Source: Aquisphaera giovannonii (GTDB lineage Bacteria > Planctomycetota > Planctomycetia > Isosphaerales > Isosphaeraceae). Taken from it: DNA of 64,000 nt. The stretch spans positions 1,550,001-1,614,000 of the forward strand of contig NZ_CP042997.1 in assembly GCF_008087625.1 (NCBI RefSeq), read 5' to 3'. A program made the position numbers and the translations under genes. Shown here one piece after another: positions 16,676 to 25,600 of the stretch. Each line of letters begins with the position of its first letter. The first letter of the stretch is position 1. The notes below the pieces were generated by a model. That model was not told the origin of the DNA and did no database searches. It saw nothing but the letters and a program-made list of their open reading frames with translations.

Positions 16676-19003
16676 TCACGGGGCCAGGAAGGGGAGGCCC
16701 ATGAACGCGGGGCCGGCGCCCTGGAAGGTGATCGGCTCCAGCCGCAGCAGCTTGCGGGCCTCGGCCTGGAACCGGCCGATCTCCGCGTTCGAGGCCATCG
16801 CCGGATGGCCCGCCATCCAGGGGTCGACCCGTCCGAACCAGTGCATCGCGTCCTCGTGCCGCCCCTGCTGGTGCTTCACCATCGCCAGGAAGAGCCAGTC
16901 GTAGGGGTCGCCGCCGTCGCGGTACTTCATCGACTTCTCGAGCGCCGCGACGGCCCCGTCGAGGTCCCCGGCGCGGTAGCTCATGACCCCCAGCGTGTTC
17001 CAGACGGTGCCGTCCTCCGGGGCCCGCGAGACCGCCGCGCGGGCCAGCCTGAGGGCGATGACGATGTCCTGGGGGGCCGCACTCGGGTGGTTCCCGAGGA
17101 CCCAGGCGAGGTTGTTCCAGACCCTCGCGTTCCCGCCGTCCAGGCCCAGGGCGAGCTCGACGTTCCGGCTCAGGACGGGGCGTATCGAGTCGGCCGCGTC
17201 GCGGCGGGCGGTCTCCTCCATGACCTGCATCAGCTCGGCCTGGCGGTAGCAGAGGCTCACCAGGTAATTGGCCGCCTCGGGGAACTCCCTCACCAGCCCT
17301 TCCTGGATCGGCAGCAGCATCTCCAGGCACTCCACCGCCCGGGCGAGGTTCCCGTTCTTGCGGTTCAGGAGCACCCGATCGCCCAGCAGGGTGCAGAACT
17401 CGGACCGGAGCTCCCGGTCGCCCGGGGCCTTCCCCAGCAGGGCCGAGTACAGGTCGATCGAGCGGGCGTAGGCCTGGTCCGCGTCCGGCTCACCCAGCAG
17501 CATGCCGATGAAGCCGATCCGGTGCAGCGCCGCGGCGGCGGCACGCCGCATCTCCGCGTCCTCGCGGTACCGGGTCGCGATCTGCTTGTAGTAGTCCAGG
17601 GCGACCCGGCAGAACTCCCGCTCCTGCTGGCTCAGCTTCTGCCCGGTCGCCGCCATCATGGACAGCGCCCGGGAGGTGATCTGGTCCGAGGCGGTGAACG
17701 TGAAGGCGAGCGCCTCGCGTTCCCAGTTCCGCGCCTTCCTCGCGTCCGCCAGCGCCGCCTGGGCGCCCTGCCTGGCCTTCCAGAGCACCGCCATCCCGCC
17801 GACGAGCGCGAGCGAGAGGACGGCGAGGAACGCCCCGCCGACGACCATGCTCCGGTGGTGCCGCCGCGACCACCGCGACACCCGCTCCGTCAGCGTCGGG
17901 CGGCGGGCCAGGATCGGCCGGTCCTCGAGGAAACGCCCGAGGTCCTCGGCCATGTCGGCCGCGGACGCGTAGCGGTGCGCCGGGTCCTTGGCCATCGCCT
18001 TCTGGACGATCGTCTCCAGGTCGCGCGGGACGGCCGAGTCCCGCTGGCGGACGGGCGTGGGCTCGTCGTGTGTGATCTGCCTGAGCAGCTCGTGGCGGTC
18101 GGCCGCGTCGAACGGGGGGACGCCCGTGAGCATCTCGTAGAGGGTGACGCCCAGGGCGTACACGTCGGTCCTCGGGTCGAGCATCCGGCCCCCGGCCGCC
18201 TGCTCGGGGCTCATGTAGCGGAGGGTGCCCAGCATGTCCCCGCTGACGGTCAGGTCGCTCACGCCCTGGAGCCGGGCCAGGCCGAAGTCGCTGACCCAGA
18301 GGTTGCCGGAGCCGTCCAGCAGCAGGTTGCCGGGCTTGATGTCGCGGTGGACGATCCCCAGGGAGTGGGCGTGCTCCAGGGCGTCGGCCGCCTGCCTCGC
18401 CATGCGGGCCGCGTCCCGGGGGCCGATCGCCCCGCCGCCGCGCAAGGCCCCGGCGCCGCCGGGATCGAGCCGGCGCTCCCCGCGGAGCACCTCGGCGATC
18501 GACGGGCCGTCGATCAGCCGCATCGCGTGGAAGTGCACCCCCCGGTCGCAGCCGACGGAGTAGATCGGGACGATGTTCGGGTGGTTCAGGACCGCGGCGA
18601 CCTGGGCCTCGATCTGGAAGCGGGCGAGCTGCCTGGAGCTCAGGCCGGGGCTGACCGGCAGGACCTTGAGCGCGACCCGCCGATTCAGCGCGGCCTGCTC
18701 GGCCTCGTAGACGATGCCCATGCCGCCGCGACCGATCTCCCGGAGCAGCCGGAAGTCCCCGAGGTCCCCGGCCTCCACGAGGTTGGCCAGCCTCGAGGAC
18801 GCGTCGGGCTTGAAGTCCTGGAGCATCGTCAGCACGGGGAGGATCTGGGGCAGGACGTCGGCGACCTCGGGATACCGGCTCGCGAACGCCTCGACGTCGG
18901 GCCGCTCGCCGCGGTCGAGCCGCTCCAGGAACTCGTCGGCCGCGCGGGCCACGAGCGAGGAGAGGGAGGCGGACGCGGCGGAGAGGGGTTCCGGGCGGCT
19001 CAT
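16676..19003 (-). CDS. serine/threonine protein kinase with C-terminal TPR-like region
   Basis: A 775-residue membrane kinase. It has an N-terminal helical segment (1-75), then a complete Hanks-type kinase domain: GRGGMG (91-96), K113 in ALKVL, HRDIKPGN (219-226), DFG (239-241) and a YMSPEQAAGG activation segment. One transmembrane helix follows (about 403-426, GGAFLAVLSLALVGGMAVL), then a helical C-terminus with tetratricopeptide-like repeats (NNLAWVLGNHP, WNTLGVMSYRAGDLDGAVAAL). All catalytic residues are present. Its ATG overlaps the TGA of the sigma-factor gene (ATGA), so the two are translationally coupled. A role in a signalling pair with that sigma factor is inferred from this coupling. 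Confidence 0.92.
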   Translation of the reverse strand: MSRPEPLSAASASLSSLVARAADEFLERLDRGERPDVEAFASRYPEVADVLPQILPVLTMLQDFKPDASSRLANLVEAGDLGDFRLLREIGRGGMGIVYEAEQAALNRRVALKVLPVSPGLSSRQLARFQIEAQVAAVLNHPNIVPIYSVGCDRGVHFHAMRLIDGPSIAEVLRGERRLDPGGAGALRGGGAIGPRDAARMARQAADALEHAHSLGIVHRDIKPGNLLLDGSGNLWVSDFGLARLQGVSDLTVSGDMLGTLRYMSPEQAAGGRMLDPRTDVYALGVTLYEMLTGVPPFDAADRHELLRQITHDEPTPVRQRDSAVPRDLETIVQKAMAKDPAHRYASAADMAEDLGRFLEDRPILARRPTLTERVSRWSRRHHRSMVVGGAFLAVLSLALVGGMAVLWKARQGAQAALADARKARNWEREALAFTFTASDQITSRALSMMAATGQKLSQQEREFCRVALDYYKQIATRYREDAEMRRAAAAALHRIGFIGMLLGEPDADQAYARSIDLYSALLGKAPGDRELRSEFCTLLGDRVLLNRKNGNLARAVECLEMLLPIQEGLVREFPEAANYLVSLCYRQAELMQVMEETARRDAADSIRPVLSRNVELALGLDGGNARVWNNLAWVLGNHPSAAPQDIVIALRLARAAVSRAPEDGTVWNTLGVMSYRAGDLDGAVAALEKSMKYRDGGDPYDWLFLAMVKHQQGRHEDAMHWFGRVDPWMAGHPAMASNAEIGRFQAEARKLLRLEPITFQGAGPAFMGLPFLAP

Positions 19004-19641
19004 AATGTGGACTCCGTCAGCCCGTCGGCGACGAGGATGGCCCGCATCCGCAGGAGCGCCCGCCCGAACCGCTTCCGGGCCGCCGCCGGCTCGATCCCGA
19101 GCCGGTCCGCGACCTCCGCGAACGACAGGCCCTGGTACGTCCGGAGCTCCAGGATCGAGCGGTCCGCGGGCTGCAGCTCCCCCAGGGCCCGACCCAGCCG
19201 CGCGGCCCGCTCGCGGGTCGCGACCTCCTGCGAGGGGCTGGGCCCGGCGGACGGGATCGGCACGGTGTCGTCGCCCGGGCCGGGGCCGTCGCCGACCGCG
19301 AGCCTCGACTCCCGGGCGACGTCGCGACGGCCGGCGAGGGCGTGGTGGCGGAGCTTCAGCAGCTTCTGCAGGGCCGTGCGGAGCAACCAGTTCCGCAGGG
19401 GCATCGGCCGCCTCGCGACGAACTCGGGCAGGCGCTCGAGGGCCTCGATGTGCGCCTCCTGGACCACGTCGGACGGGTCGATACGCCCCCGGAGTGCCGG
19501 GTCGAGCCGGCGGGCCACCGCCCGCCGCAGCTCGTCGCGATGGCGACCGAACACGTTCTCGAGGGCGTCCGGGTCGCCATCCCGGGCCTGCCGGAGCAGC
19601 TCGATGGTCCGCTCGCACTCCCGCGGGTCGTGTTCGGCCAT
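19000..19641 (-). CDS. ECF-type RNA polymerase sigma factor
   Basis: A 213-residue sigma-70-family protein. Region 2 is seen in PALRGRIDPSDVVQEAHIEAL and LRNWLLRTALQKLLKLRHH; region 4 in LQPADRSILELRTYQGLSFAEVADRL with the recognition helix near IEPAAARKRFGRAL. The DPSDVVQE form of region 2.2 is typical of planctomycete ECF groups linked to protein kinases. No anti-sigma gene is adjacent; the coupled downstream kinase may regulate it. The ATG at 19641 was preferred to one 87 bases upstream because the extension is unlike the family and would overlap the promoter. A good promoter sits about 60 bp upstream. Confidence 0.88.
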   Translation of the reverse strand: MAEHDPRECERTIELLRQARDGDPDALENVFGRHRDELRRAVARRLDPALRGRIDPSDVVQEAHIEALERLPEFVARRPMPLRNWLLRTALQKLLKLRHHALAGRRDVARESRLAVGDGPGPGDDTVPIPSAGPSPSQEVATRERAARLGRALGELQPADRSILELRTYQGLSFAEVADRLGIEPAAARKRFGRALLRMRAILVADGLTESTL

Positions 19642-19699
19642 CGCGCGCAATCCTCCCGACGGATTACCTCCCGCCTCCGCGCCGATGTGACAGCGAAAT

Positions 19700-19728
19700 A
19701 TCATGGGGTTGCGGGTGGCCCGCGTCAA
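19700..19728 (-). promoter_or_regulatory. promoter of the sigma factor-kinase operon
   Basis: On the minus strand TTGACG (19723-19728) and CATGAT (19700-19705) are separated by 17 bp, a five-of-six plus four-of-six consensus match. Transcription would begin near 19693, about 50 bases before the start codon at 19641. Confidence 0.55.
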
Positions 19729-19739
19729 TCGCGGTTTCG

Positions 19740-21593
19740 TCAGACGTCCAGGCCGACCGCCCGCATCAGGGCCAGGGCGTTGGAATGTTCCACCACGCCC
19801 GGCCTCATCGTGTAGTCGAAGTGCATCCTGCCCCCCTCGAAGCGGTCCTCGAAGTGGACGTTCCGGGCCCCGCCGCCGATCCGGTCCACGATGGCGGCCA
19901 GCGCCAGGTCGTGCGTGGTGATCAGGCCGATCGCGCCCCGGTCGATGAGCCCCCGGAGCACGGCCTCGGCGCCGATCGTCCGGTCGTGCGAGTTGGTGCC
20001 GTGGAAGATCTCGTCGAAGAGGAAGAGCAGCGGCGGCGGCCCCGCGGCGAGCCCGACCACCTGCCGCACGCGCGTGATCTCCGCGAAGAACCGCGACTTG
20101 CCGGCCTGGAGCGAGTCCTGGATGCGCAGGGTCGCCCCGATCGACAGCGGGCTGATCCTCAGCCCGGCCGCGCGGACCGGCAGGCCGGCGAAGGACATGA
20201 CCGCCGCGACGCCGACCGTCCGGAGCAGCGTGCTCTTGCCCGACATGTTCGACCCGCTCACCACGAGGGCCCGGGCCTCACCGCCGAGCTCGACGTCGTT
20301 GCGGACGCATTTCGCGGCGGGGATCAGGGGGTGCCCGATCGCCCTGGCCTCGAATCGGGCACCGCCCGGCACGACCTCCGGCCACGGGTCCTCGGGGTTC
20401 TCGGCCGCGTACGCGGCCAGGGCGCAGAGGGCCTCGAACTCCCCCATGGCCGCCAGCCAGTCCGCGATCGCGGGGCCCTCCTCGCCCCGCCAGGCGTCGA
20501 TGGCCATCGCGAACTGCGTCCCCCAGAGCAGGACCGCCGCGAACGGGGCGAGGAGCTGGTTCCTTCGCGCGTCCAGCAGGTGGACGAGGCGGGCGAGCCG
20601 CCGGATCGGCTCGGACGCCGGCCGGCCCCGGGCCTCCAGCGCCATCCGGAGCTGCCCGAGCCTCGCGGCCCGGAACGGCTCGCGCTCGAGGCGATCGAGC
20701 AGGGCGCCCAGGAGGACCAGGTCCTGGGCGCGGCGGTCCACCGCCTCCAGCACCCGCCGGGCCCGCCCGGAGAGGGCGTAGGCGAACGCCCATTCGACCG
20801 CCAGGACCGCCGCGAGGGGGAGCAGCCCCGTGCCGAGGAAGGCCCAGCCGATCAGGGCGAGCGCCCCGGCCGCGGCCAGCGTCGCCGCCGCGACCCGCAG
20901 GGCGCGCCCGGGGAAGACTCGGGGCGACCGCCCCCAGGCGGCGAGGGCCTCGGGATCGATCCCCGACCGGACGTCCGCGCCGAGCAGCTCGAGGTCCTCG
21001 CGGAGGTCGAGCCGCGGGCGGAGCTCGTCCACCGCCTCGTGCCGGCCGGCGATCTGCGCGGGCGTCGACGGCCGGAGCAGCCATCCGGCCAGCGTGTCCT
21101 CGCCGGAGCGGGTGCGCGCGGTGCAGAGCCGCTCGAAGAGGGAGCCGACCCCGAAGAGGTCCAGGTCCGCGGCGTACGGGTGGTCCAGGTCCAGGAAATG
21201 GAGGCCCGCGACCCCCTTCCCGGCCCAGCGATCGGCCATCCGATCCACGCCCCGGGAGTAGAACTCCGCGGCCCGCGCCATCCTCCGGCTGCGGCGACGC
21301 AGCGGCTCGTGGACGAGCACCAGGGCGAGGAACGCGACCCCGATCGGGGCCAGCCAGAGCGGGCCCACCCGTCGCAGCCAGAAGGCGAGGAAGCCGACCG
21401 CCAGCGCCGCGGCGAAGGCCGCGAGGCGGGCGTCCGCGACCCGGCCCTCCAGCTTGCTCCAGCGGGCCTGCGCGGCCCGCCGATCCTCGAGTCGCCGCCC
21501 GTACTCGGCCCGCAGCCCCGCGGATGCCGGCCTCTCCCCCGCGTCGTTCGGCACGTCGCATCCCATCATCAAGCGCAAGTTGGCGAAAGACAT
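19740..21593 (-). CDS. membrane-associated MutS-family ATPase
   Basis: A 617-residue protein whose C-terminal third is a MutS domain V ATPase: Walker A GSNMSGKST (447-455), FDEIFHGTNSHDR with D527/E528 as Walker B, and TTHD. Unlike MutS it has no mismatch-binding domain I. Instead there are hydrophobic segments at about 60-95 and 233-272, probably two pairs of membrane helices. Such membrane MutS-like proteins are a recognised but functionally unassigned group in several phyla. A core segment (about 150-190, TRSGEDTLAGWLLRP) is shared with MutS domain III. The start is uncertain: ATG at 21593 or one of the pair 24-27 bases downstream; none has a strong ribosome-binding site. Confidence 0.82.
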   Translation of the reverse strand: MSFANLRLMMGCDVPNDAGERPASAGLRAEYGRRLEDRRAAQARWSKLEGRVADARLAAFAAALAVGFLAFWLRRVGPLWLAPIGVAFLALVLVHEPLRRRSRRMARAAEFYSRGVDRMADRWAGKGVAGLHFLDLDHPYAADLDLFGVGSLFERLCTARTRSGEDTLAGWLLRPSTPAQIAGRHEAVDELRPRLDLREDLELLGADVRSGIDPEALAAWGRSPRVFPGRALRVAAATLAAAGALALIGWAFLGTGLLPLAAVLAVEWAFAYALSGRARRVLEAVDRRAQDLVLLGALLDRLEREPFRAARLGQLRMALEARGRPASEPIRRLARLVHLLDARRNQLLAPFAAVLLWGTQFAMAIDAWRGEEGPAIADWLAAMGEFEALCALAAYAAENPEDPWPEVVPGGARFEARAIGHPLIPAAKCVRNDVELGGEARALVVSGSNMSGKSTLLRTVGVAAVMSFAGLPVRAAGLRISPLSIGATLRIQDSLQAGKSRFFAEITRVRQVVGLAAGPPPLLFLFDEIFHGTNSHDRTIGAEAVLRGLIDRGAIGLITTHDLALAAIVDRIGGGARNVHFEDRFEGGRMHFDYTMRPGVVEHSNALALMRAVGLDV

Positions 21594-21648
21594 ACGCTAG
21601 CGAAGCGAGGCCCCGATCTCAAGGCGGCGCCGGCGCCGCCCCGCGTCC

Positions 21649-21677
21649 TTTACAGCCCTCCGCATGTCTGATAGGCT
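21649..21677 (+). promoter_or_regulatory. possible promoter of the EssC-like operon
   Basis: TTTACA (21649-21654) and TAGGCT (21672-21677) are separated by 17 bp, 67 bases upstream of the first operon gene at 21744. The -35 match is five of six; the -10 match is weak but keeps the TA...T pattern. Confidence 0.35.
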
Positions 21678-21743
21678 CGCGCTGCCGACATGCTCCGGGG
21701 CGAGACGGCCGCCTCCCTCGGCCTCGGCGCGAGAGCGACGACC

Positions 21744-22421
21744 ATGAGCCCGCAGGCGGAAGTCCGGTCGATCGACGCCCTCAAGGGCCTCCGATCGGCG
21801 CTGGCGATCTACTCCGAGGACACCCTCGCCGCGCTGGGCGCCGTGGAGGCCGAGGTCCGCCGCACGGTCCGCTGGCTCGCCGAGGACCGGCCCCACTTCT
21901 GGCAGGAGCAGATCAAACGCCGCCGCGAGCTCGTCGCCTCGGCCAAGGCGGAAGTCTTCAAGCGGAAGCTCCAGAAGAAGCCCGACTACTCGCCCTCGAT
22001 GAGCGAGCCGATCGAGATGCTCCGCAGGGCCGAGGCCAGCCTGGCCGACGCCGAGCGTCGCCTGACGCTCACGCGGAAATGGCAGTCGCAGTTCAACCAG
22101 GCCGTCCTCGAATACCACGGCGCGACCCAGCGGCTGAAGGACCTGGCCGCCTCGGACGTCCCCCGCGCGATCCAGGCGCTCATCCGGATCGTCGAGGCCC
22201 TGGAGGCCTACCTCCGGGTCGCTCCGCCGCCGGGAGGGGGATCGTCGCCCGGGGCCGCCGCCGGATCTCCGGGAGTCTCCCCGGAGCTCGAGTCGATCGC
22301 CGCCCGCGTCCTCGACGAGGAGCCTCCGCCCGATTCCGGCGACCGGCCGACGAATCCCGCCGAGGGCGCGGACGCCCCGGATCCCGACGAGCACCCGGCC
22401 GAAGCCGAGGGAGGTGATTGA
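21744..22421 (+). CDS. helical protein of unknown function, EssC-like operon
   Basis: A 225-residue protein I cannot assign to a named family. Residues 1-155 are almost entirely predicted helix, with long charged heptad-like runs (WQEQIKRRRELVASAKAEVF; EMLRRAEASLADAERRLTLT), suggesting a coiled-coil hairpin. The C-terminal 70 residues are Pro/Gly/Glu-rich and probably disordered. There is no signal peptide or membrane helix. It is the first gene of an operon: its TGA lies two bases before the next start codon, and a FtsK/EssC-like ATPase gene follows. By position it could be an ATPase adaptor or a secreted helical partner; that is inference only. Confidence 0.7.
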   Translation: MSPQAEVRSIDALKGLRSALAIYSEDTLAALGAVEAEVRRTVRWLAEDRPHFWQEQIKRRRELVASAKAEVFKRKLQKKPDYSPSMSEPIEMLRRAEASLADAERRLTLTRKWQSQFNQAVLEYHGATQRLKDLAASDVPRAIQALIRIVEALEAYLRVAPPPGGGSSPGAAAGSPGVSPELESIAARVLDEEPPPDSGDRPTNPAEGADAPDPDEHPAEAEGGD

Positions 22422-22423
22422 CG

Positions 22424-22663
22424 ATGCCCAATGCGAAGGTCATGGGGGGGGCCGCCCGGGTGAACCAGAGCATCCGCCTCCTGAAGGACGAGTGGCTCGT
22501 CACGGAGGCGACCTGGGGCGACGTCGTCCGCCGGAGGTTCGAGGAGCGATACCTCGCCCCGCTCGGCCCGGCGGCGGACGCGGCGATCCTCGGCATGCAG
22601 AAGATGGCGGAGGTCCTGGACCAGGTCCGCCGCGATTGTTCCGACCGGAGCGAGGCACCGTGA
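22424..22663 (+). CDS. 79-residue WXG100-like helical protein
   Basis: A very small protein predicted to be two helices. The helices run from about residue 8 to 25 (AARVNQSIRLLKDEW) and from 27 to the end, with TWGDVVRRRFEERYLAPL at the turn and a C-terminal VRRD. Size, Trp-Gly at the turn and the Phe/Leu spacing afterwards resemble WXG100 (ESAT-6-like) proteins, although the motif is TWGD, not a clean WxG, so membership is tentative. The ATG at 22424 has a GGAGGT ribosome-binding site eight bases upstream (22410-22415). The stop codon overlaps the GTG of the ATPase gene (GTGA), so production of the two is coupled. A TTG six bases upstream is a less likely start. Confidence 0.7.
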   Translation: MPNAKVMGGAARVNQSIRLLKDEWLVTEATWGDVVRRRFEERYLAPLGPAADAAILGMQKMAEVLDQVRRDCSDRSEAP

Positions 22664-25600
22664 GCACGAGCCCGACCACGTCTCTCCACACCGGCCCGGA
22701 TCCGCGCCCGCTCCCCGGGGAGGGCCCGCACGATCCGGCGGGCGGGGCCGTCGAGCCCGACCTCATCGCGCGCGAGCGGGATGCCCTGCGGCGGCTCCTG
22801 ACGCTCATCGACGAACGGGCACGCGAGGAGGCCCACGCCGAGGAGTCCCGCCGCACCCAGGACGCGAGGGTGGACGCCGAGTACGCGAAGACCCGGCAGG
22901 GGCTCGTCGAGAAGTACGCCACCCTGGACAGGGAGGCCCGCGCCGAGGACGAGGCCCGCCGCGCCGCCATCGTCAAGGCCGCCATGGAGGGGGAGCAGAA
23001 GGCCAAGGCGGACTTCGCCTCGGCCAGCCGCCAGATCGCGAGGGACTTCGACAGGCTCCGGGACACGGCGAAGAGCTCCTACGACCGGGCCGTCCGCGAC
23101 GCCGGCTCGCAGCTCGAGGCCGGCAACCGCCAGGCCGACACGCACCACACCGAGGAGCTCAGGCCGCTCAGCGAGGCGCGGCAGATCTCCGAGAGCTTCC
23201 GCGACCGCCTGGACGCCTTCGCCATCGACTACGCGAAGCTCAAGCTCGACTCCGAGCCGCCCTCGCCGATGCCGGAGAGCTACGAGAAGTTCCCGGAGCC
23301 CGTGAACGAGCTCTTCGACCGCCTGGCCAGGATGGAGCCCCCGCTGAAGCTCCTCGAGGGGCTCCTCATCCCGAAGTCCATCAAGGGTGCGAACGAGGCC
23401 TGGGCCTACCTCGTGCCGCTCCTCGCGGCGGCCGGGCTGGCCGTGGCGATGGGCCTCGACGTCACCGGCGTCATCGGCCTGGCCGTCGCCGGGCTGGCGG
23501 CGGGCGTCGCCCTCAGGATGGCGCTCGTCCGGCTCGCGAAGCAGCAGCTCGAGCGCCTCTACAACCCCCTCCGCCAGTCCCTCGCCGACGCCGACGGCCT
23601 CCTCCAATTCTGCCGGGCCGGGGCGGACGCACGGCATTCCGCCGCTCGCAAGAAGGCGGCCGCCAGGCACGCGGAGGAGCTCGGGCGGGCCAAGGAGGCC
23701 CACGCGGCGAGCATCACGACCGGGGAATCGATCCGCGACGAGAAGCTCCGCGAGATCAACGAGGTCTACGCCCGCGCGAACGTCGAGGTCCAGACCAACC
23801 AGGCGCGGGCCCTGCGCTCGGCGATCGACGCTCACGACGCGAGGATGGCCGAGATCCCGGCCCAGTCCGAGCGCAAGCTCGCCCAGCTCGACGAGGGCTA
23901 CCGGACCCTGAAGGAGCAGGTCCGGGCGAAGCACTCGGGCCGGTGGGACGCCCTGGCCGGGCGCTGGAAGGAGGGCATGGCCGACGTCGCGCGCACGCTC
24001 TCGGCCGTGAACCGCGAGGTGGACGCGATCGGCCCCGCCTGGGACGCCCCGGGCTGGGCGGATCGGGCCCTGCCCTCGGCGATCCCCCCGGTCGTCCGCC
24101 TCGGCTCGGTCCGGGTGGAGCTCGACGCGCTGCCCGGGGGCATCCCCGCGGACCCTCGGCTGATGGCGGACGTCCCGCGGTCCTTCCGCCTCCCCGCCCT
24201 CCGGCCGTTCCCGGCCCACGCCAACCTGCTCATCGAGACGCCCCCCGAGGGCCGCGCCGCGGCCTCGGCCGTGCTCCAGGCGGGCATGTTCCGGCTCCTC
24301 ACGAGCCTGCCGCCGGGCATGGTCCGGTTCACGATCGTCGACCCGATCGGCATCGGCCGCGGCTTCGGCGCGTTCATGCACCTGGCCGACTACGACCCCG
24401 CGCTCGTCACCAACCAGGTCTGGACCGATGCCCGCCAGATCGAGGAGCGGCTGGCCGAGCTCGAGCAGCACATGGAGACGGTCACGCAGAAGTACCTGCG
24501 GAACGAGTACGACACGATCGACGCCTACAACGCCGTGGCCGGCGAGGTCCGCGAGCCGTACCGCATCCTCGTGATCGCCGACTTCCCGAGCAAGTTCGAC
24601 GAGCGGGCCGCGGGCCGGCTGGCCGCGATCGCCTCCGGCGGCACCCCGTGCGGCGTGCTCGTCCTGATGGCCGCGGACACGAGCCGCCCCATGCCGCCGG
24701 GCTTCACCATGGAGCAGGTCCGGCCGCACTGTTCGCTCCTCGCCTGGGACGGCGCGAAGCTCGTCTGGGACGACCCCGACCTTTCCAAATATCCGCTCGA
24801 CCTGGACGCCCCGCCGCCGGGCGAGTTCGCCACCCGGGAGATCCAGAAGGTCGGCGCCGCGGCGAAGGCAGCCAAGCGGGTCGAGGTGCCGTTCGATTAC
24901 ATCGCCCCCGCGGAGGGCTCCTGGTGGACCGGCGACACCCGCGCCGGCATCGACGTGCCGCTGGGCAAGGCCGGGGCGACCAAGAAGCAGGACCTGACGC
25001 TCGGCCAGGGGACGAGCCAGCACGTCCTCGTCGCCGGGCGCACGGGCTCCGGCAAGTCCACGCTGATGCACGCCCTGATCACGAACCTCGCCCTGCGGTT
25101 CAGCCCGGACGAGATCGACCTCTACCTGATCGACTTCAAGAAGGGCGTCGAGTTCAAGGTCTACGCCACCCACGCCCTGCCCCACGCGAGCGTCGTCGCC
25201 ATCGAGTCCGAGCGGGAGTTCGGCCTCAGCGTCCTCCAGCGACTGGACGGCGAGCTCCGCCTCCGCGCCGATCGCTTCCGCGACGCGGGCGTCCAGGACC
25301 TCAACGGCTATCGCAACGCGCCGAACACCCCGCCGATGCCCCGCGTCCTGCTGATCGTGGACGAGTTCCAGGAGTTCTTCGTCGAGGAGGACAAGCTGGC
25401 CCAGGAGGCGGCGCTCCTGCTCGACCGCCTGGTCCGCCAGGGCCGTGCCTTCGGCGTCCACGTCCTGCTCGGCTCGCAATCGCTGGGCGGCGCCTTCACG
25501 CTGGCGCGGAGCACGCTCGGCCAGATGGCCGTCCGGATCGCGCTCCAGTGCAGCGAGGTCGATTCGCTGCTCATCCTGGCGGAGAACAACCTCGCCGCCA

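Noticed and set aside
22180-25479. Minus-strand frame of about 1100 codons opposite the EssC-like ATPase gene.
   Set aside because: Its composition is typical of the antisense of a high-GC gene and there are no family motifs; the plus-strand gene has full ATPase motifs.
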